Assembly: GCA_049323275.1 (NCBI GenBank) | Contig: JBMOOM010000015.1 | Coordinates: 106,672-170,671 of the forward strand | Origin: Taklimakanibacter sp049323275 | Lineage (GTDB): Bacteria; Pseudomonadota; Alphaproteobacteria; Rhizobiales; Aestuariivirgaceae | Direction: 5' to 3' | DNA length: 64,000 nucleotides | Shown: positions 1-9,069 of the stretch, one piece after another | Layout: each line of letters begins with the position of its first letter | Numbering within the stretch: position 1 is the stretch's first letter | Translations under genes and position numbers: made by a program | Notes under the pieces: model-generated | The model's database searches: none | What the model was told of the DNA's origin: nothing | What the model saw: the letters and a program-made list of their open reading frames with translations, nothing else

Positions 1-261
1 ATAGTCGAGAAACTGGACGTCGACGGTGACGGAATCGCCGGCATGAATCTCGCGCAGATAGGTGATATGCGCCTCGAGCGTGAAGAATGAGCCGTTGGCC
101 CGCTTCACATAATCGGCCCCCAGGCCTATGGCATCGAAGGCCTCATCGCCCGCCCGGTCGAACAGGACGTTGTAATAGGCCATGTTGAGATGGCCGTTAT
201 AGTCGGTCCATTGATCCTCGACCCGATGGGGGGAGCTTACGAAAGGGGCAGGGAAGGCCAT
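1..261 (-). CDS. Hotdog-fold acyl-CoA thioesterase (partial, C-terminus outside window)
   Basis: The first 87 residues are visible, read on the minus strand from ATG at 261; the gene runs off the window start. The sequence contains DYNGHLNMAYYNVLFDRA, the D-x-x-GH-x-N signature of 4HBT/YbgC-like hotdog thioesterases, where the Asp helps hydrolyse acyl-CoA thioesters. The following residues (ANGSFFTLEAHITYLREI) match the central strand region of the same fold. It is divergent from the oxidase starting at 327, with about 65 bases between them. Family assignment is from motif recognition; the acyl substrate cannot be told. Confidence 0.8.
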   Translation of the reverse strand, partial: MAFPAPFVSSPHRVEDQWTDYNGHLNMAYYNVLFDRAGDEAFDAIGLGADYVKRANGSFFTLEAHITYLREIHAGDSVTVDVQFLDY

Positions 262-326
262 CGTCTTTTCCGTGAATCTTGATAGGTTCCGGGGCCGGAA
301 TAGCAGACACTTACGACGGATGACAG

Positions 327-1709
327 ATGATTAGGAACAGCACGACCCAGGCGGTGGCCGAGATCAAGGACGTCCTCGGCGACCGGCTCTCGACCGCTCC
401 GGCGGTGCGCGAGCAGCATGGCAAGGACCAGACCTGGGCGCCGGGGGCGCCGCCCGACGCGGTGGCCTTCGTCCGCTCGACCGAGGAAGTGCAGCGCATC
501 GTCTCGATCTGCGCCCGGCATGAGACCCCGGTCATCGCCTATGGCACCGGCACCTCGCTCGAAGGCCACTTCACCGCCCCCTTCGGCGGGGTTTCGGTCG
601 ACCTTTCGGCCATGAACGAGGTTCTGGAGGTCAACGCCGAGGACCTCGACGCCAGGGTGCAGGCCGGGGTCACCCGCAAGGCGCTCAACAGCCATTTGCG
701 CGACAAGGGCCTGTTTTTCCCGATCGATCCGGGCGCCGATGCCAGCATCGGCGGCATGGCGGCGACGCGGGCCTCCGGCACCAATGCGGTGCGCTACGGC
801 ACGATGCGCGAGAATGTTCTCAATCTGACCGCCGTGATGGCCAATGGCGAGGTGGTCAAGACGGCCAACCGGGCCAAGAAGTCCTCCGCCGGCTATGACC
901 TGACCCGGCTCCTGGTCGGCTCCGAGGGCACCCTGGGCATCATCACCGAAGTGGGGGTGAAGCTCTATGGCATCCCTGAATCGATCGCCGCCGGCGTCTG
1001 CCCGTTTCCCTCGGTGGACGCCGCCTGCCAGGCTGTCATCCAGACCATCCAGCTCGGCATACCGGTGGCGCGCATCGAGCTCGTCGACGAGGAGCATGTG
1101 AAGGCCTTCAACGCCTATTCCAAGATCGACCTGAAAGTGGCGCCGACCCTCTTCCTGGAGTTCCATGGCACCGAGGCCGGCACCCGGGAGCAATCGCAGC
1201 TTTTCGGGGCGATCGCCGAGGAAATGGGCGGCGGGCCCTTCAGTTGGGAAACCAGGGAAGAGGACCGCCAGCGCCTGTGGCAGGCGCGCCATGACGCCTT
1301 CTGGGCGACCAAATCGCTGATGCCGGGGAAGGAAGCCTTCGCCACCGATGTCTGCGTGCCGATATCGCGGCTCGCCGAATGTGTGAACGAGACCCAGGCC
1401 GATCTGAAGGCGAACGGGCTCTATGGGCCGATCGTCGGCCATGTCGGCGACGGCAATTTCCACGTTGTGCTCTATTGCGACCGCGCCGACGCCGAGGAGC
1501 TGAAACGGGTGAAGGGCTTCTATGAGCGGCTCATCAGGCGGGCCATCGCCATGGAGGGAACCTGCACCGGCGAGCATGGCGTGGGCCGCGGCAAGATGGC
1601 CTTTCTCGAGCTGGAGCACGGCGCGGAAGGCGTGGCGCTGATGCGCCAGATCAAGCAGGCGCTCGACCCCAAGAATATCCTTAACCCCGGCAAGATAGTC
1701 GCCTTATGA
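327..1709 (+). CDS. FAD-linked oxidase, D-lactate dehydrogenase/glycolate oxidase subunit GlcD-like
   Basis: 460 residues, the usual size for the flavoprotein D-2-hydroxyacid dehydrogenases (mitochondrial LDHD, GlcD). An N-terminal PCMH-type FAD-binding domain (about 45-220) holds GTGTSLEGH at 73-81 and a Gly-rich GGMAATRASGTNAVRYG stretch. The C-terminal FAD-oxidase domain ends with EHGVGRGK (416-423) and DPKNILNPGK, both typical of the family. It probably oxidises D-lactate or a related 2-hydroxyacid and passes electrons to cytochrome c or quinone. No glcE/glcF partners follow, which favours a stand-alone D-LDH over a glycolate oxidase complex. The exact substrate is inferred. Confidence 0.85.
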   Translation: MIRNSTTQAVAEIKDVLGDRLSTAPAVREQHGKDQTWAPGAPPDAVAFVRSTEEVQRIVSICARHETPVIAYGTGTSLEGHFTAPFGGVSVDLSAMNEVLEVNAEDLDARVQAGVTRKALNSHLRDKGLFFPIDPGADASIGGMAATRASGTNAVRYGTMRENVLNLTAVMANGEVVKTANRAKKSSAGYDLTRLLVGSEGTLGIITEVGVKLYGIPESIAAGVCPFPSVDAACQAVIQTIQLGIPVARIELVDEEHVKAFNAYSKIDLKVAPTLFLEFHGTEAGTREQSQLFGAIAEEMGGGPFSWETREEDRQRLWQARHDAFWATKSLMPGKEAFATDVCVPISRLAECVNETQADLKANGLYGPIVGHVGDGNFHVVLYCDRADAEELKRVKGFYERLIRRAIAMEGTCTGEHGVGRGKMAFLELEHGAEGVALMRQIKQALDPKNILNPGKIVAL

Positions 1710-1764
1710 TCGCCCTGTCCGTGTGCCATCCGTTGGGCAGCGACAGGTTGGACCCTTAACGGTT

Positions 1765-4700
1765 ATGAAGCTCTGGAAATCGCCCGTTCTCTATTTCGGG
1801 ATCGCCCTCGTCCTGGCGGTGGCGGCGGCCTTTGTCGCGCCCTTCATCATCGACTGGGGCAGCTACCGGACGGCGATCGAGAATTACGGCAGCAAGGTGA
1901 CCGGGCGCCAGGTGACGGTGGCGGGCGACATATCGGGCCGGCTGTTTCCGTGGCCCAAGCTCACCATCCACGACGTGAAGGTGGCCAATCCGGCGGGCGC
2001 CTCGATGCCGGACTTCATCACCGCCGAGGAGGTCGAGGTCCGCATGACGCTGGCGGGCCTGCTCGGCGGGGAGATCCGGGTCGAGACGATCGACGTCATA
2101 AGGCCGGTCATCGCCTTCGAGCGCCTGGCCACCGGCCAGGGCAGCTGGCGCCTCAAATCGCAGGCTCCGGCGAGCGATTTCCGGCTGCTCGACCGCATCA
2201 GGCTCGATCAAATCACCGTGACCGACGGCACCGTGCATCTGATCGACAACCGGCGCTCCGGGAAGGCGACGATCACCGGGGTGAATGCGACCCTGGCGGC
2301 GCAGAATTTCGTCGGCCCCTGGCGCCTGCGCGGCATGGCTGCCTATCGCGACCGGCCGATCGAGCTCGCCGTCAATACCGGCATCTGGACCGAGGACGCG
2401 CCGTTCAAATTCGGCTTCCGCATCGGCTCGGCCGACGGCTCGGGCCTCGTCTATCAGTTCGACGGCGTCAATGACGGCAATCACGTGACCGGCGGCCTGC
2501 GCATCCAGCCGGCGGCGAGCGTCGACGGGCGCAGCGATGCCGAAGGCCAGCTGCGGCCCCTGGTGATGACCGCGCAAGTCACCTCCGATTTCGACACGGT
2601 GGCGCTGGACAAGATCGAGATCTCGCCGCGCGATCAGAATGCCGAAGGCGCTAATCTGCTCACCGGCAGCGCCGAGATCGCGCTCGGCGCCAATGTGTCG
2701 CTCAAGACCGATCTCCGGGCGACGCGCTTCGATCTCGACCAGGTCGCCGGCGCCAAGGCGAAGAGCCTGCTGCGCGAAGGCGGCGGGCTGGCGCTTCTCG
2801 AAAACACTCTCGGGCTGATGCCGGACGATGTCGATATCGACGCCACGCTCGGCGTGACCTCGCTGGTGGTCGGCGGCGAAGCGATCGACAACGCCAAGCT
2901 CGCCTTTGCGGTCAATCAGGAGGCGATCCGCATCAAGGAATTGTCGGCCGGCATGCCAGGCCAGGCGCGGGGCCTGTTCACCGGCACTTTCGTGGTCACC
3001 GACAGCGGCCCGCAACTGGCGGGCGATCTCGCCGGCGAAGCCGGCAATCTGCGCGAATTCGTGTCCTGGGTCTGGCCCGAAGGCCGCGGCGACATCGCCA
3101 GGATCTGGACCGGCAGCCGCGGCCGCTTCAAGCTGCAGACCCGTTTCGACGCGACCTCCGACCAACTCCGGCTGCAGGAGCTCAAATACCAGATCGATGA
3201 ATCGCAGGGCAGCGGGGGACTCACGCTCGGTTTCGGCGACCGGCCGGCGCTCGACATCAGGCTCGATGCCAGCGCGCTCGACATCGACCGCTTCTTGCCC
3301 AATGGCCTGGGCAGCGGCAGCTGGCTCGATACCGCCGGCCTCCTGTCGCAATGGGCCGTAGGGCATGATCTGCGCCTCACGCTGCAATCGGGCGAGACGC
3401 GGCTCAATGGCGTCGATGCCCGCGACGTCGCCATCGACATCGCGGCGATCAACGGCAATATCGATCTGAAAACGGTCGAGATCGGCAATGTCGGCGATGC
3501 GCGGCTCGAGATCACCGGTCTCCTGGCGCCGACGCCCAAGGGCCATCAGGGCTCGATTTCGACCGGCGTCATGGCGGAAGATCCGCGCAGCCTGCTGCAG
3601 CTCCTGGGCCTTCTGCCCAAGAACGAAAACCCGGTGTGGACGGAGGCGCTGGGCCGTACCGACCTCACCATCACCACCGATCTCAAGCCCGACGAGGAAG
3701 GCCAGTCGGCCACCTTCCGGGTCTCCGGCAAAAGCGGCGATCTCGACATCGAGGCGACCCTGGCGGCCGCCGGGCAGGGCGATCTGCTGGCGAGCGAGAT
3801 CAGCGCCGACTTCACCTTGCGCAGCGCCACGGGCGCCGGCCTCGTGAAGCTTGCCGGTCTGCGGCCGACGACCGTGCCGGCGGGGACCGCCAGACTGGCG
3901 GGCACGCTCACCGGCTCGCTCGCCAATGGGCTCGTCGCCGATGTCCGGGCCGATGCGTTCGGCGCCAAAGGACAGTTCCAGGGCAAGTTCCTGCGCCGCG
4001 ACGCGGTCGTGACCGGCACCGGTCGGGCGGGCCTGTTCGCGGAACGGCCGAGCGACCTGTTCACCGCGGCGGGCATCGGCAATTATGCCGGCGGCGCGCT
4101 TTCAGTCGAATCCGACGTCGAAATGGCCCTGCCGCGGATCGCGCTGCCCGATGTGAAGGGCTTTGTCGCCGGCGCGCCGATCTCCGGCTCGCTCAGCTTC
4201 GACAGCGGCAACCGGCTCAAGGGCGAGTTCTCGACCGGCGCCGTCTCCTTCAGCCGTCTCTTCGACCTGGCCTTCATGCCCTGGGACGGGCGGCCCCTCG
4301 ATGTCGAATTGCCCTTCGCGCTCGAGCTGCCGCGCGGCATCACAGGCGAACTGTGGATCAAGCCGGCGGCGCTCGAGATCGCCGACGGGCTGACAGTCAA
4401 GGAAACCCAGATCGGCATCAGCGCCAGCGCCGAGGAAGTGCGTCTCGCCGCCTTCGGCAAAAGCGAGCTCGGCGGCGATGTCGCGATCGAGATCGGCGCC
4501 AAGCCGCAAGGCGGCGGCAAGGCGCTCGACGGGCGCCTGGTGATGCCGATCGATCTCGCCCGCAGTCTCAAGGATGAGACGGGCAAGCCGGTCGCCAAAG
4601 GGCTCGCCAAGCTGTCGGTGAAGGTGTCGGGCGCCGGGCGCACGCCGGGGGCGGTGCTGGCGAGTCTCCAGGGGTCGGGCAGCTACGATATTTCCGGACT

Positions 4701-5622
4701 CGAGGTCGCCAATATCGATCCCGAGCGCTTCGTCGAACTGGTGCGCAACGCGACGACCGGCGAAGAGCTCAAGACCGCTTTTACCGCGCTGTCGAGCGGT
4801 GGCGTGCTCGCTTTCGGCGATGCCAAGGGCATCATGAAGATCACCGACGGAACGGTGACGATGCCGGCTTCGGCGCAGAGCTCCGAGGTCGCGGAGACCC
4901 GGCTCGAGCCCAAGGTCGACCTTCCCGACGGCCGGCTCGACGCCAATCTCCAGGTCAAGCTCAAGGCGCTTCAGGACGAGCCGCATTTCGCCGTCACCTA
5001 TAGCGGCAGGCCGGGCGCGCTGACCCGCTTCGTCGACGTCGCGGCCCTCGAGTCCAAGCTCGGCTTCGGCGTGGTGGAGCGCACATTGAAGGAGCTGGAG
5101 AAGCTGCAGGCGGAGCAGCAGAAGCTGATGGAAGAGGAAGAGCAGCAACGGCGCGAGGATGAGGCGCGGCTGGAGGCCTATAAGGAGCAGCGTCGCGAGA
5201 TGCAGCGCCGTCAGAAGGAGCTGCGCGTCCATCGCGAGATGCAGGCGCGCCCGGCGGTTGCCGATGAACATCCGCCGGCGGATGGCGGTCAGGCCGAAGC
5301 CGCGGAACCGCCACCGGTCGATCCGCCTGCTTCCGTCGAGCCGGCGCCGCCGCCCGCCGATACGGCGCGGGCCGCCAGCAACGATCCGACCGAGGTTCAG
5401 CCATTGCCGCCCGATACGGGCGATGACGCCATTTTCGGGCCGCCACCGCCCAAGCCCAAGCCCCAGCCACAGGCGAAGCGTCAGCAGCAGCCGGCGAAGA
5501 CGCAGGCGCGCAGCGATCCCGGCGCGCCGCTGGTCCTGGTGCCGCCGCAGAAGCGGGCGCTGGAGCCGCCGCCCAGGGACACGCGGTCGTTCTTCGAGCG
5601 TCTGTTCGGCCGCAAACCTTAA
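1765..5622 (+). CDS. AsmA-family inner-membrane/periplasmic protein with coiled-coil and proline-rich tail
   Basis: 1285 residues if translation begins at ATG 1765 (MKLWKSPVLYFG...). An in-frame GTG at 1723 would add 14 unlikely residues, and neither start has a good Shine-Dalgarno. A single N-terminal membrane segment (about 6-28) precedes the AsmA signature region (IDWGSYRTAIENYGSKVTG) and a long repetitive beta-rich body with an AsmA-like C-terminal domain near 950-1080. AsmA proteins are thought to bridge the envelope and influence lipid transport and outer-membrane assembly. The last 180 residues are odd: a charged Glu/Gln/Arg coiled coil near 1105-1165, then a Pro/Gln-rich low-complexity tail. 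It stands alone after the oxidase gene, 55 bases downstream. Confidence 0.85.
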   Translation: MKLWKSPVLYFGIALVLAVAAAFVAPFIIDWGSYRTAIENYGSKVTGRQVTVAGDISGRLFPWPKLTIHDVKVANPAGASMPDFITAEEVEVRMTLAGLLGGEIRVETIDVIRPVIAFERLATGQGSWRLKSQAPASDFRLLDRIRLDQITVTDGTVHLIDNRRSGKATITGVNATLAAQNFVGPWRLRGMAAYRDRPIELAVNTGIWTEDAPFKFGFRIGSADGSGLVYQFDGVNDGNHVTGGLRIQPAASVDGRSDAEGQLRPLVMTAQVTSDFDTVALDKIEISPRDQNAEGANLLTGSAEIALGANVSLKTDLRATRFDLDQVAGAKAKSLLREGGGLALLENTLGLMPDDVDIDATLGVTSLVVGGEAIDNAKLAFAVNQEAIRIKELSAGMPGQARGLFTGTFVVTDSGPQLAGDLAGEAGNLREFVSWVWPEGRGDIARIWTGSRGRFKLQTRFDATSDQLRLQELKYQIDESQGSGGLTLGFGDRPALDIRLDASALDIDRFLPNGLGSGSWLDTAGLLSQWAVGHDLRLTLQSGETRLNGVDARDVAIDIAAINGNIDLKTVEIGNVGDARLEITGLLAPTPKGHQGSISTGVMAEDPRSLLQLLGLLPKNENPVWTEALGRTDLTITTDLKPDEEGQSATFRVSGKSGDLDIEATLAAAGQGDLLASEISADFTLRSATGAGLVKLAGLRPTTVPAGTARLAGTLTGSLANGLVADVRADAFGAKGQFQGKFLRRDAVVTGTGRAGLFAERPSDLFTAAGIGNYAGGALSVESDVEMALPRIALPDVKGFVAGAPISGSLSFDSGNRLKGEFSTGAVSFSRLFDLAFMPWDGRPLDVELPFALELPRGITGELWIKPAALEIADGLTVKETQIGISASAEEVRLAAFGKSELGGDVAIEIGAKPQGGGKALDGRLVMPIDLARSLKDETGKPVAKGLAKLSVKVSGAGRTPGAVLASLQGSGSYDISGLEVANIDPERFVELVRNATTGEELKTAFTALSSGGVLAFGDAKGIMKITDGTVTMPASAQSSEVAETRLEPKVDLPDGRLDANLQVKLKALQDEPHFAVTYSGRPGALTRFVDVAALESKLGFGVVERTLKELEKLQAEQQKLMEEEEQQRREDEARLEAYKEQRREMQRRQKELRVHREMQARPAVADEHPPADGGQAEAAEPPPVDPPASVEPAPPPADTARAASNDPTEVQPLPPDTGDDAIFGPPPPKPKPQPQAKRQQQPAKTQARSDPGAPLVLVPPQKRALEPPPRDTRSFFERLFGRKP

Positions 5623-5811
5623 GGCCATCAACGGCCGTTGCAGTATTGCAATAGGACGCGCCGCATCTCATGACCCTTGACGATAGCACGGCGCCGGTGT
5701 GATCATGCCGGTGAAGCAAACATGTTAGGGGGCAGGCGCCCGTAAGAATACGGGACGGCGCATCGTTTTCCAGATCACACATAAAGACCGGCTCACTCAG
5801 GGAGGAAGTCC

Positions 5812-6804
5812 ATGGAACGTCGCTTACTTCTCAAGGCTGCATCGGCATTGGCGCTCGCGGGCGCCGCGGGTCTCGCCGCAAGTGCGGCCCAGGCCCAGGA
5901 CAAGAAATTCACCATTGCCCTCATACCGGGACTCACCACTGACGCTTTCTACATCACCATGCGTAAGGGCGCGCAGGCCGCCGCCGATGCGCTGGGCGTC
6001 GAGCTCCTGTTCCAGGGCGGTCCCGAATTCAATCCCGTCGTGCAGGTGCCGGTGCTCGATGCCGTCATCGCGCGCCAGCCCTCCGCCATCCTGATCGCCC
6101 CGACCGACACGACGCAGCTCGTCCAGCCGCTGCGCAAGGCGCATGACGCCGGCATTCCGGTCATCACCGTCGACACCTTCATCGGCACCGGCAAATATCA
6201 AACGGGCGGCGGCGATGCCGATTTCCCGCTGTCCTATATCGCCTCCGACAATGTGCTGGGCGGGCGCATGGCGGCGCGCGCGCTCGCCACCGCGATCGGC
6301 GGCGAAGGCAAGGTCTATGTGTCGAACGTCAAGCCCGGCATCTCGACGACCGACCAGCGCGAGGAAGGGTTCAAGGCCGAGATGGCGGAGAATTTCCCGA
6401 AAGTGACGGTGCTCGAAACGCAGTTCAACGAGAACGACGCCAACAAGGCGGCGAGCCAGCTGCAGGCGGTCTTCGCTCGCAACGGCGATCTCAAGGGCGT
6501 CTTCGGCGCCAATCTGTTCTCGGCGCTCGGCGCCGGCAATGGCGTGCAGCAGGCGGGGCAGACGGGCGTCATCCGGGTGGTGGCCTTCGACGCGCCGACC
6601 TCGATCGTCGACAACATCTCGACCGGCCTCGTCGACGTGGCGATCGCCCAGCATCCGGCCGAGATCGGCTATTACGGCGTCGTCTCGGCCTATGCGCATC
6701 TGACCGGCCAATCGATCCCGGTCGCGATCGGCACCGGCTTCACGGTCATCGACAAGACCAATGTGAAGGATCCGAATATCGCGAAATACATCTACTCCGA
6801 ATGA
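5812..6804 (+). CDS. Sugar ABC transporter periplasmic substrate-binding protein (RbsB/peripla_BP_4-like)
   Basis: 330 residues. The leader (MERRLLLKAASALALAG..., cleavage near residue 29 after AAQA) carries ERRLLLK, which resembles a twin-arginine motif, so export may be by Tat or Sec. The mature part is a type I periplasmic binding protein of the ribose/xylose class: FTIALIPGLTTDAFY at the start, then PSAILIAPTDTTQLVQPL and IPVITVDTF in the first lobe. A GGAGG box lies six bases before ATG 5812. It heads a three-gene cluster with a permease and an ATPase. A hairpin at 6811-6840 just after it probably lets this gene be expressed above the membrane components. The ligand is not evident. Confidence 0.9.
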   Translation: MERRLLLKAASALALAGAAGLAASAAQAQDKKFTIALIPGLTTDAFYITMRKGAQAAADALGVELLFQGGPEFNPVVQVPVLDAVIARQPSAILIAPTDTTQLVQPLRKAHDAGIPVITVDTFIGTGKYQTGGGDADFPLSYIASDNVLGGRMAARALATAIGGEGKVYVSNVKPGISTTDQREEGFKAEMAENFPKVTVLETQFNENDANKAASQLQAVFARNGDLKGVFGANLFSALGAGNGVQQAGQTGVIRVVAFDAPTSIVDNISTGLVDVAIAQHPAEIGYYGVVSAYAHLTGQSIPVAIGTGFTVIDKTNVKDPNIAKYIYSE

Positions 6805-6810
6805 AGAGCC

Positions 6811-6840
6811 GGCTCCCGGATGTCGTTCCGGGGGCCTTTC
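6811..6840 (+). terminator. Intercistronic hairpin between binding-protein and permease genes
   Basis: A 9-bp stem (GGCTCCCGG at 6811-6819, CCGGGGGCC at 6828-6836, one G-U pair) with an 8-base loop is followed by TTTCCTT. The U tract is short, so it probably acts as a partial terminator or 3' mRNA stabiliser, a common arrangement behind periplasmic binding-protein genes. Confidence 0.5.
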
Positions 6841-6867
6841 CTTCCCGGGGACAGGTGACATGACGCG

Positions 6868-7923
6868 ATGACGACGACGACCGAGACCAGCGCCGCCGAG
6901 GTGAAGCCGCCGGCCGATCATGCCGAGCGCGCCAAAAGTATTCTGCAGCGCATCGCCGATCTGCGGGCTTGGCTGTTCCTGCTGGCGCTGATCGCCGCCT
7001 TCGAGATATGGGCGCGCAGCGAGTTCGGCGGCACCTTCATCCTCAATCCGTTCAACCTGCAATCGATCGCCATTTTCGCGGTGGCGCCGCTGCTGCTGGC
7101 CACGGGACAGACCTTCGTGATCATCTCGGGCGGCATCGACCTGTCACTCGGCTTCATCATGGGGCTCGCCGCCGTGGTCGCCGCCCATGTCATCAATGCG
7201 ACGACCGCCGCGATGGGGATGCCGACGGCGGTGCTTCTGGGCTTCATTTCCGCCGTGCTGATCGCCTGCGTGCCGGGGCTGATCAACGGGCTCCTGGTGT
7301 CGCGCCTCAGGGTGCCGCCCTTCATCGGCACCCTCGGCATGTTCGGCGTGGCGCGCGGCGTCGCCTTTCTGCTCGCCGGCGGCACCACGGTGCCGGTGAA
7401 CAACTCCTTCTTCGCTCTTATCGGCAACGGGCGCCTCTTCAGCGTGCCCTATATCGTGATCATCGCCGCCATCTTCGTGCTGGTCATGCATTATGTGCTG
7501 AGCCAGACGAAATTCGGCCAGCACAATTACGCGATCGGCGCCAATGTGCAGGCGGCGCGGCGCGCCGGCATCGACATCACGTCGCATCTGCTCCGCCTTT
7601 ATGTCCTCTCGGCCGCCTGCGCGGGTCTCGCCGGCGTTCTCTATTCGGCACGCTTCAATGCCGGCGCCGCGCAGGCGGGCGAGCCGCTGCTGCTCGATTG
7701 CGTGGCGGCGGTGGTGATCGGCGGCGCCAGCCTGTTCGGCGGCTCGGGCACGATCCTCGGCACCGTGGCGGGCGCGCTCGTCATCGCGGTCATCCAATAT
7801 GGCCTCGTCTTCGTCAATGTGGAGCCGTTCTGGCAGTTCATCAGCGTCGGCGTCGTCATCATCATCTCGGTGCTGATCGACCAGGCGCAACGCCGCTTCA
7901 GCGGAGGGCGCCAGGATGAGTGA
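6868..7923 (+). CDS. Sugar ABC transporter permease (RbsC-like)
   Basis: 351 residues, strongly hydrophobic, with an N-terminal cytoplasmic stretch of about 35 residues and then 8-10 membrane segments. ATGQTFVIISGGIDLSLG, VPPFIGTLGM and GGASLFGGSGT are hallmarks of the BPD_transp_2 (ribose/xylose) permease family. It should form the inner-membrane channel for the sugar delivered by the product of 5812-6804. Its 3' end overlaps the ATPase gene by 8 bases, indicating translational coupling. Start ATG 6868 lies 63 bases after the preceding stop. Confidence 0.92.
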   Translation: MTTTTETSAAEVKPPADHAERAKSILQRIADLRAWLFLLALIAAFEIWARSEFGGTFILNPFNLQSIAIFAVAPLLLATGQTFVIISGGIDLSLGFIMGLAAVVAAHVINATTAAMGMPTAVLLGFISAVLIACVPGLINGLLVSRLRVPPFIGTLGMFGVARGVAFLLAGGTTVPVNNSFFALIGNGRLFSVPYIVIIAAIFVLVMHYVLSQTKFGQHNYAIGANVQAARRAGIDITSHLLRLYVLSAACAGLAGVLYSARFNAGAAQAGEPLLLDCVAAVVIGGASLFGGSGTILGTVAGALVIAVIQYGLVFVNVEPFWQFISVGVVIIISVLIDQAQRRFSGGRQDE

Positions 7924-8665
7924 GACCTCAGCCCCGATCCTCGAGGTCCGCAATCTCTCCAAGCATTTCGGCGCCGTCCGGGCGCTGAGCGATTTTTCCA
8001 TGACCGTGCAGGCGGGGGAGGTGGTGGCGCTCGCCGGCGACAATGGCGCCGGCAAGTCGACGCTGATCAAGGCGCTGTCGGGCGTCTACCGGCCATCCGC
8101 CGGCGAGATCCTGCTCAATGGCGCGACCGTCCATTTCGCCACGCCGCAGGAGGCGCGCGACAAGGGCATCGAGACGATCTATCAGGATCTGGCGCTCGCC
8201 GACAATCTGTCGATCGGCGCCAATATCTTCCTCGGCCGCGAGCCGATGCGCAAGGCTCTGGGTTTCCTTCCCGTGCTCGACCGCCGCAGGATGGCGGAAG
8301 CGGCGCGCGAGACCATGGCGCTGCTCGATTTCCATGTCTCGCGACTCGAGGCGCCGGTCAGCAATTTTTCCGGCGGCCAGCGCCAGGCGGTGGCGATCGG
8401 GCGCGCCGTCTACTGGGATGCGCGCATCCTGATCATGGACGAGCCGACGGCGGCGCTCGGCGTTCCCGAGCAGCGCAAGGTGCTCTCCCTCATCCGCCAG
8501 CTCAAGGCGCAAGGACGCGGCGTGATCTTCATCTCGCACAATCTGCAGGACATTTTTGCGGTGTCGGACCGCATCATCGTGCTGCGCCGGGGCGTCACCG
8601 CGGGCGAGCGGCGGATCGCCGAGACGAGCCATGACGAAGTGGTCAAACTGATGATCGGCGGTTAA
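7916..8665 (+). CDS. Sugar ABC transporter ATP-binding protein, single nucleotide-binding domain
   Basis: 249 residues with Walker A GDNGAGKST (41-49), signature SGGQRQAVAIGRA and Walker B ILIMDEPTAALG. It energises the sugar transporter encoded just upstream. Classical RbsA/XylG ATPases are about 500 residues with two fused domains; this one has a single domain like FrcA, so it presumably works as a homodimer. It overlaps the permease stop by 8 bases. Its stop overlaps by 4 bases the end of the convergent ribbon-helix-helix gene. Confidence 0.9.
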   Translation: MSETSAPILEVRNLSKHFGAVRALSDFSMTVQAGEVVALAGDNGAGKSTLIKALSGVYRPSAGEILLNGATVHFATPQEARDKGIETIYQDLALADNLSIGANIFLGREPMRKALGFLPVLDRRRMAEAARETMALLDFHVSRLEAPVSNFSGGQRQAVAIGRAVYWDARILIMDEPTAALGVPEQRKVLSLIRQLKAQGRGVIFISHNLQDIFAVSDRIIVLRRGVTAGERRIAETSHDEVVKLMIGG

Positions 8666-8886
8666 GGCTCGCTGGGAGCGCGCATGACCCGCTTGAGCAC
8701 CCAGACGCGCAAGGCGCTCGACAGGTTGCGCTCGCCGCGGGTGCGGTCGATCTCGCCGACCAGAGCGGCAAGGGATTTATGCTCCGCCTGGGCGGCCGCC
8801 TTGAGAACGGTCCAGAATTCCGGCTCGAGCGAGAGCGAGGTGCGATGCCCCGAAATGGTGAGCGAGCGCTTGAAGTCCTTGGGCAT
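8662..8886 (-). CDS. Ribbon-helix-helix domain protein
   Basis: 74 residues. The core (RTSLSLEPEFWTVLKAAAQAEHKSLAALVGEIDR) reads as a short beta strand followed by two helices, as in the RHH_4 family common in alphaproteobacteria. Proteins of this fold often bind DNA as dimers, but the role of this one is unknown. Its ATG overlaps the stop of the DUF4169 gene in a TGATG, and both follow fumC closely, so all three form one transcription unit. The stop overlaps the end of the convergent ABC ATPase gene by 4 bases. Confidence 0.8.
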   Translation of the reverse strand: MPKDFKRSLTISGHRTSLSLEPEFWTVLKAAAQAEHKSLAALVGEIDRTRGERNLSSALRVWVLKRVMRAPSEP

Positions 8887-9062
8887 CAGCTGTCGCGCTT
8901 GTGGCCGTCGATGTGGCGCTGGGCGCGTGCATCCTCGGCCTCCTCGCGCTCACGCTCGGCCTTGGGGCGGCCGAAGCGGCGGCGGTTTTCCGCCGCCTTC
9001 TGCTCGTCCTTGGCGCGCGCCAGGCGCTTGCGGTGGCGCTTGAGATTGACGATCTCGCTCAT
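8886..9062 (-). CDS. DUF4169 family small basic protein
   Basis: 58 residues, very rich in Arg, Lys, Glu and Ala, starting MSEIVNLKRHRKRLARAKDE and ending HIDGHKRDS. This matches DUF4169, a short charged helical protein typically found beside fumC in alphaproteobacteria. ATG 9062 lies 7 bases after the fumC stop and its own TGA overlaps the next ATG, so it should be co-translated with its neighbours. Function is unknown; the composition suggests a nucleic-acid or protein-binding helix. Confidence 0.8.
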   Translation of the reverse strand: MSEIVNLKRHRKRLARAKDEQKAAENRRRFGRPKAEREREEAEDARAQRHIDGHKRDS

Positions 9063-9069
9063 GCCGCCT

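Noticed and set aside
1756..3546. 596-codon minus-strand frame
   Set aside because: Antisense to the AsmA gene; no motifs or ribosome site.
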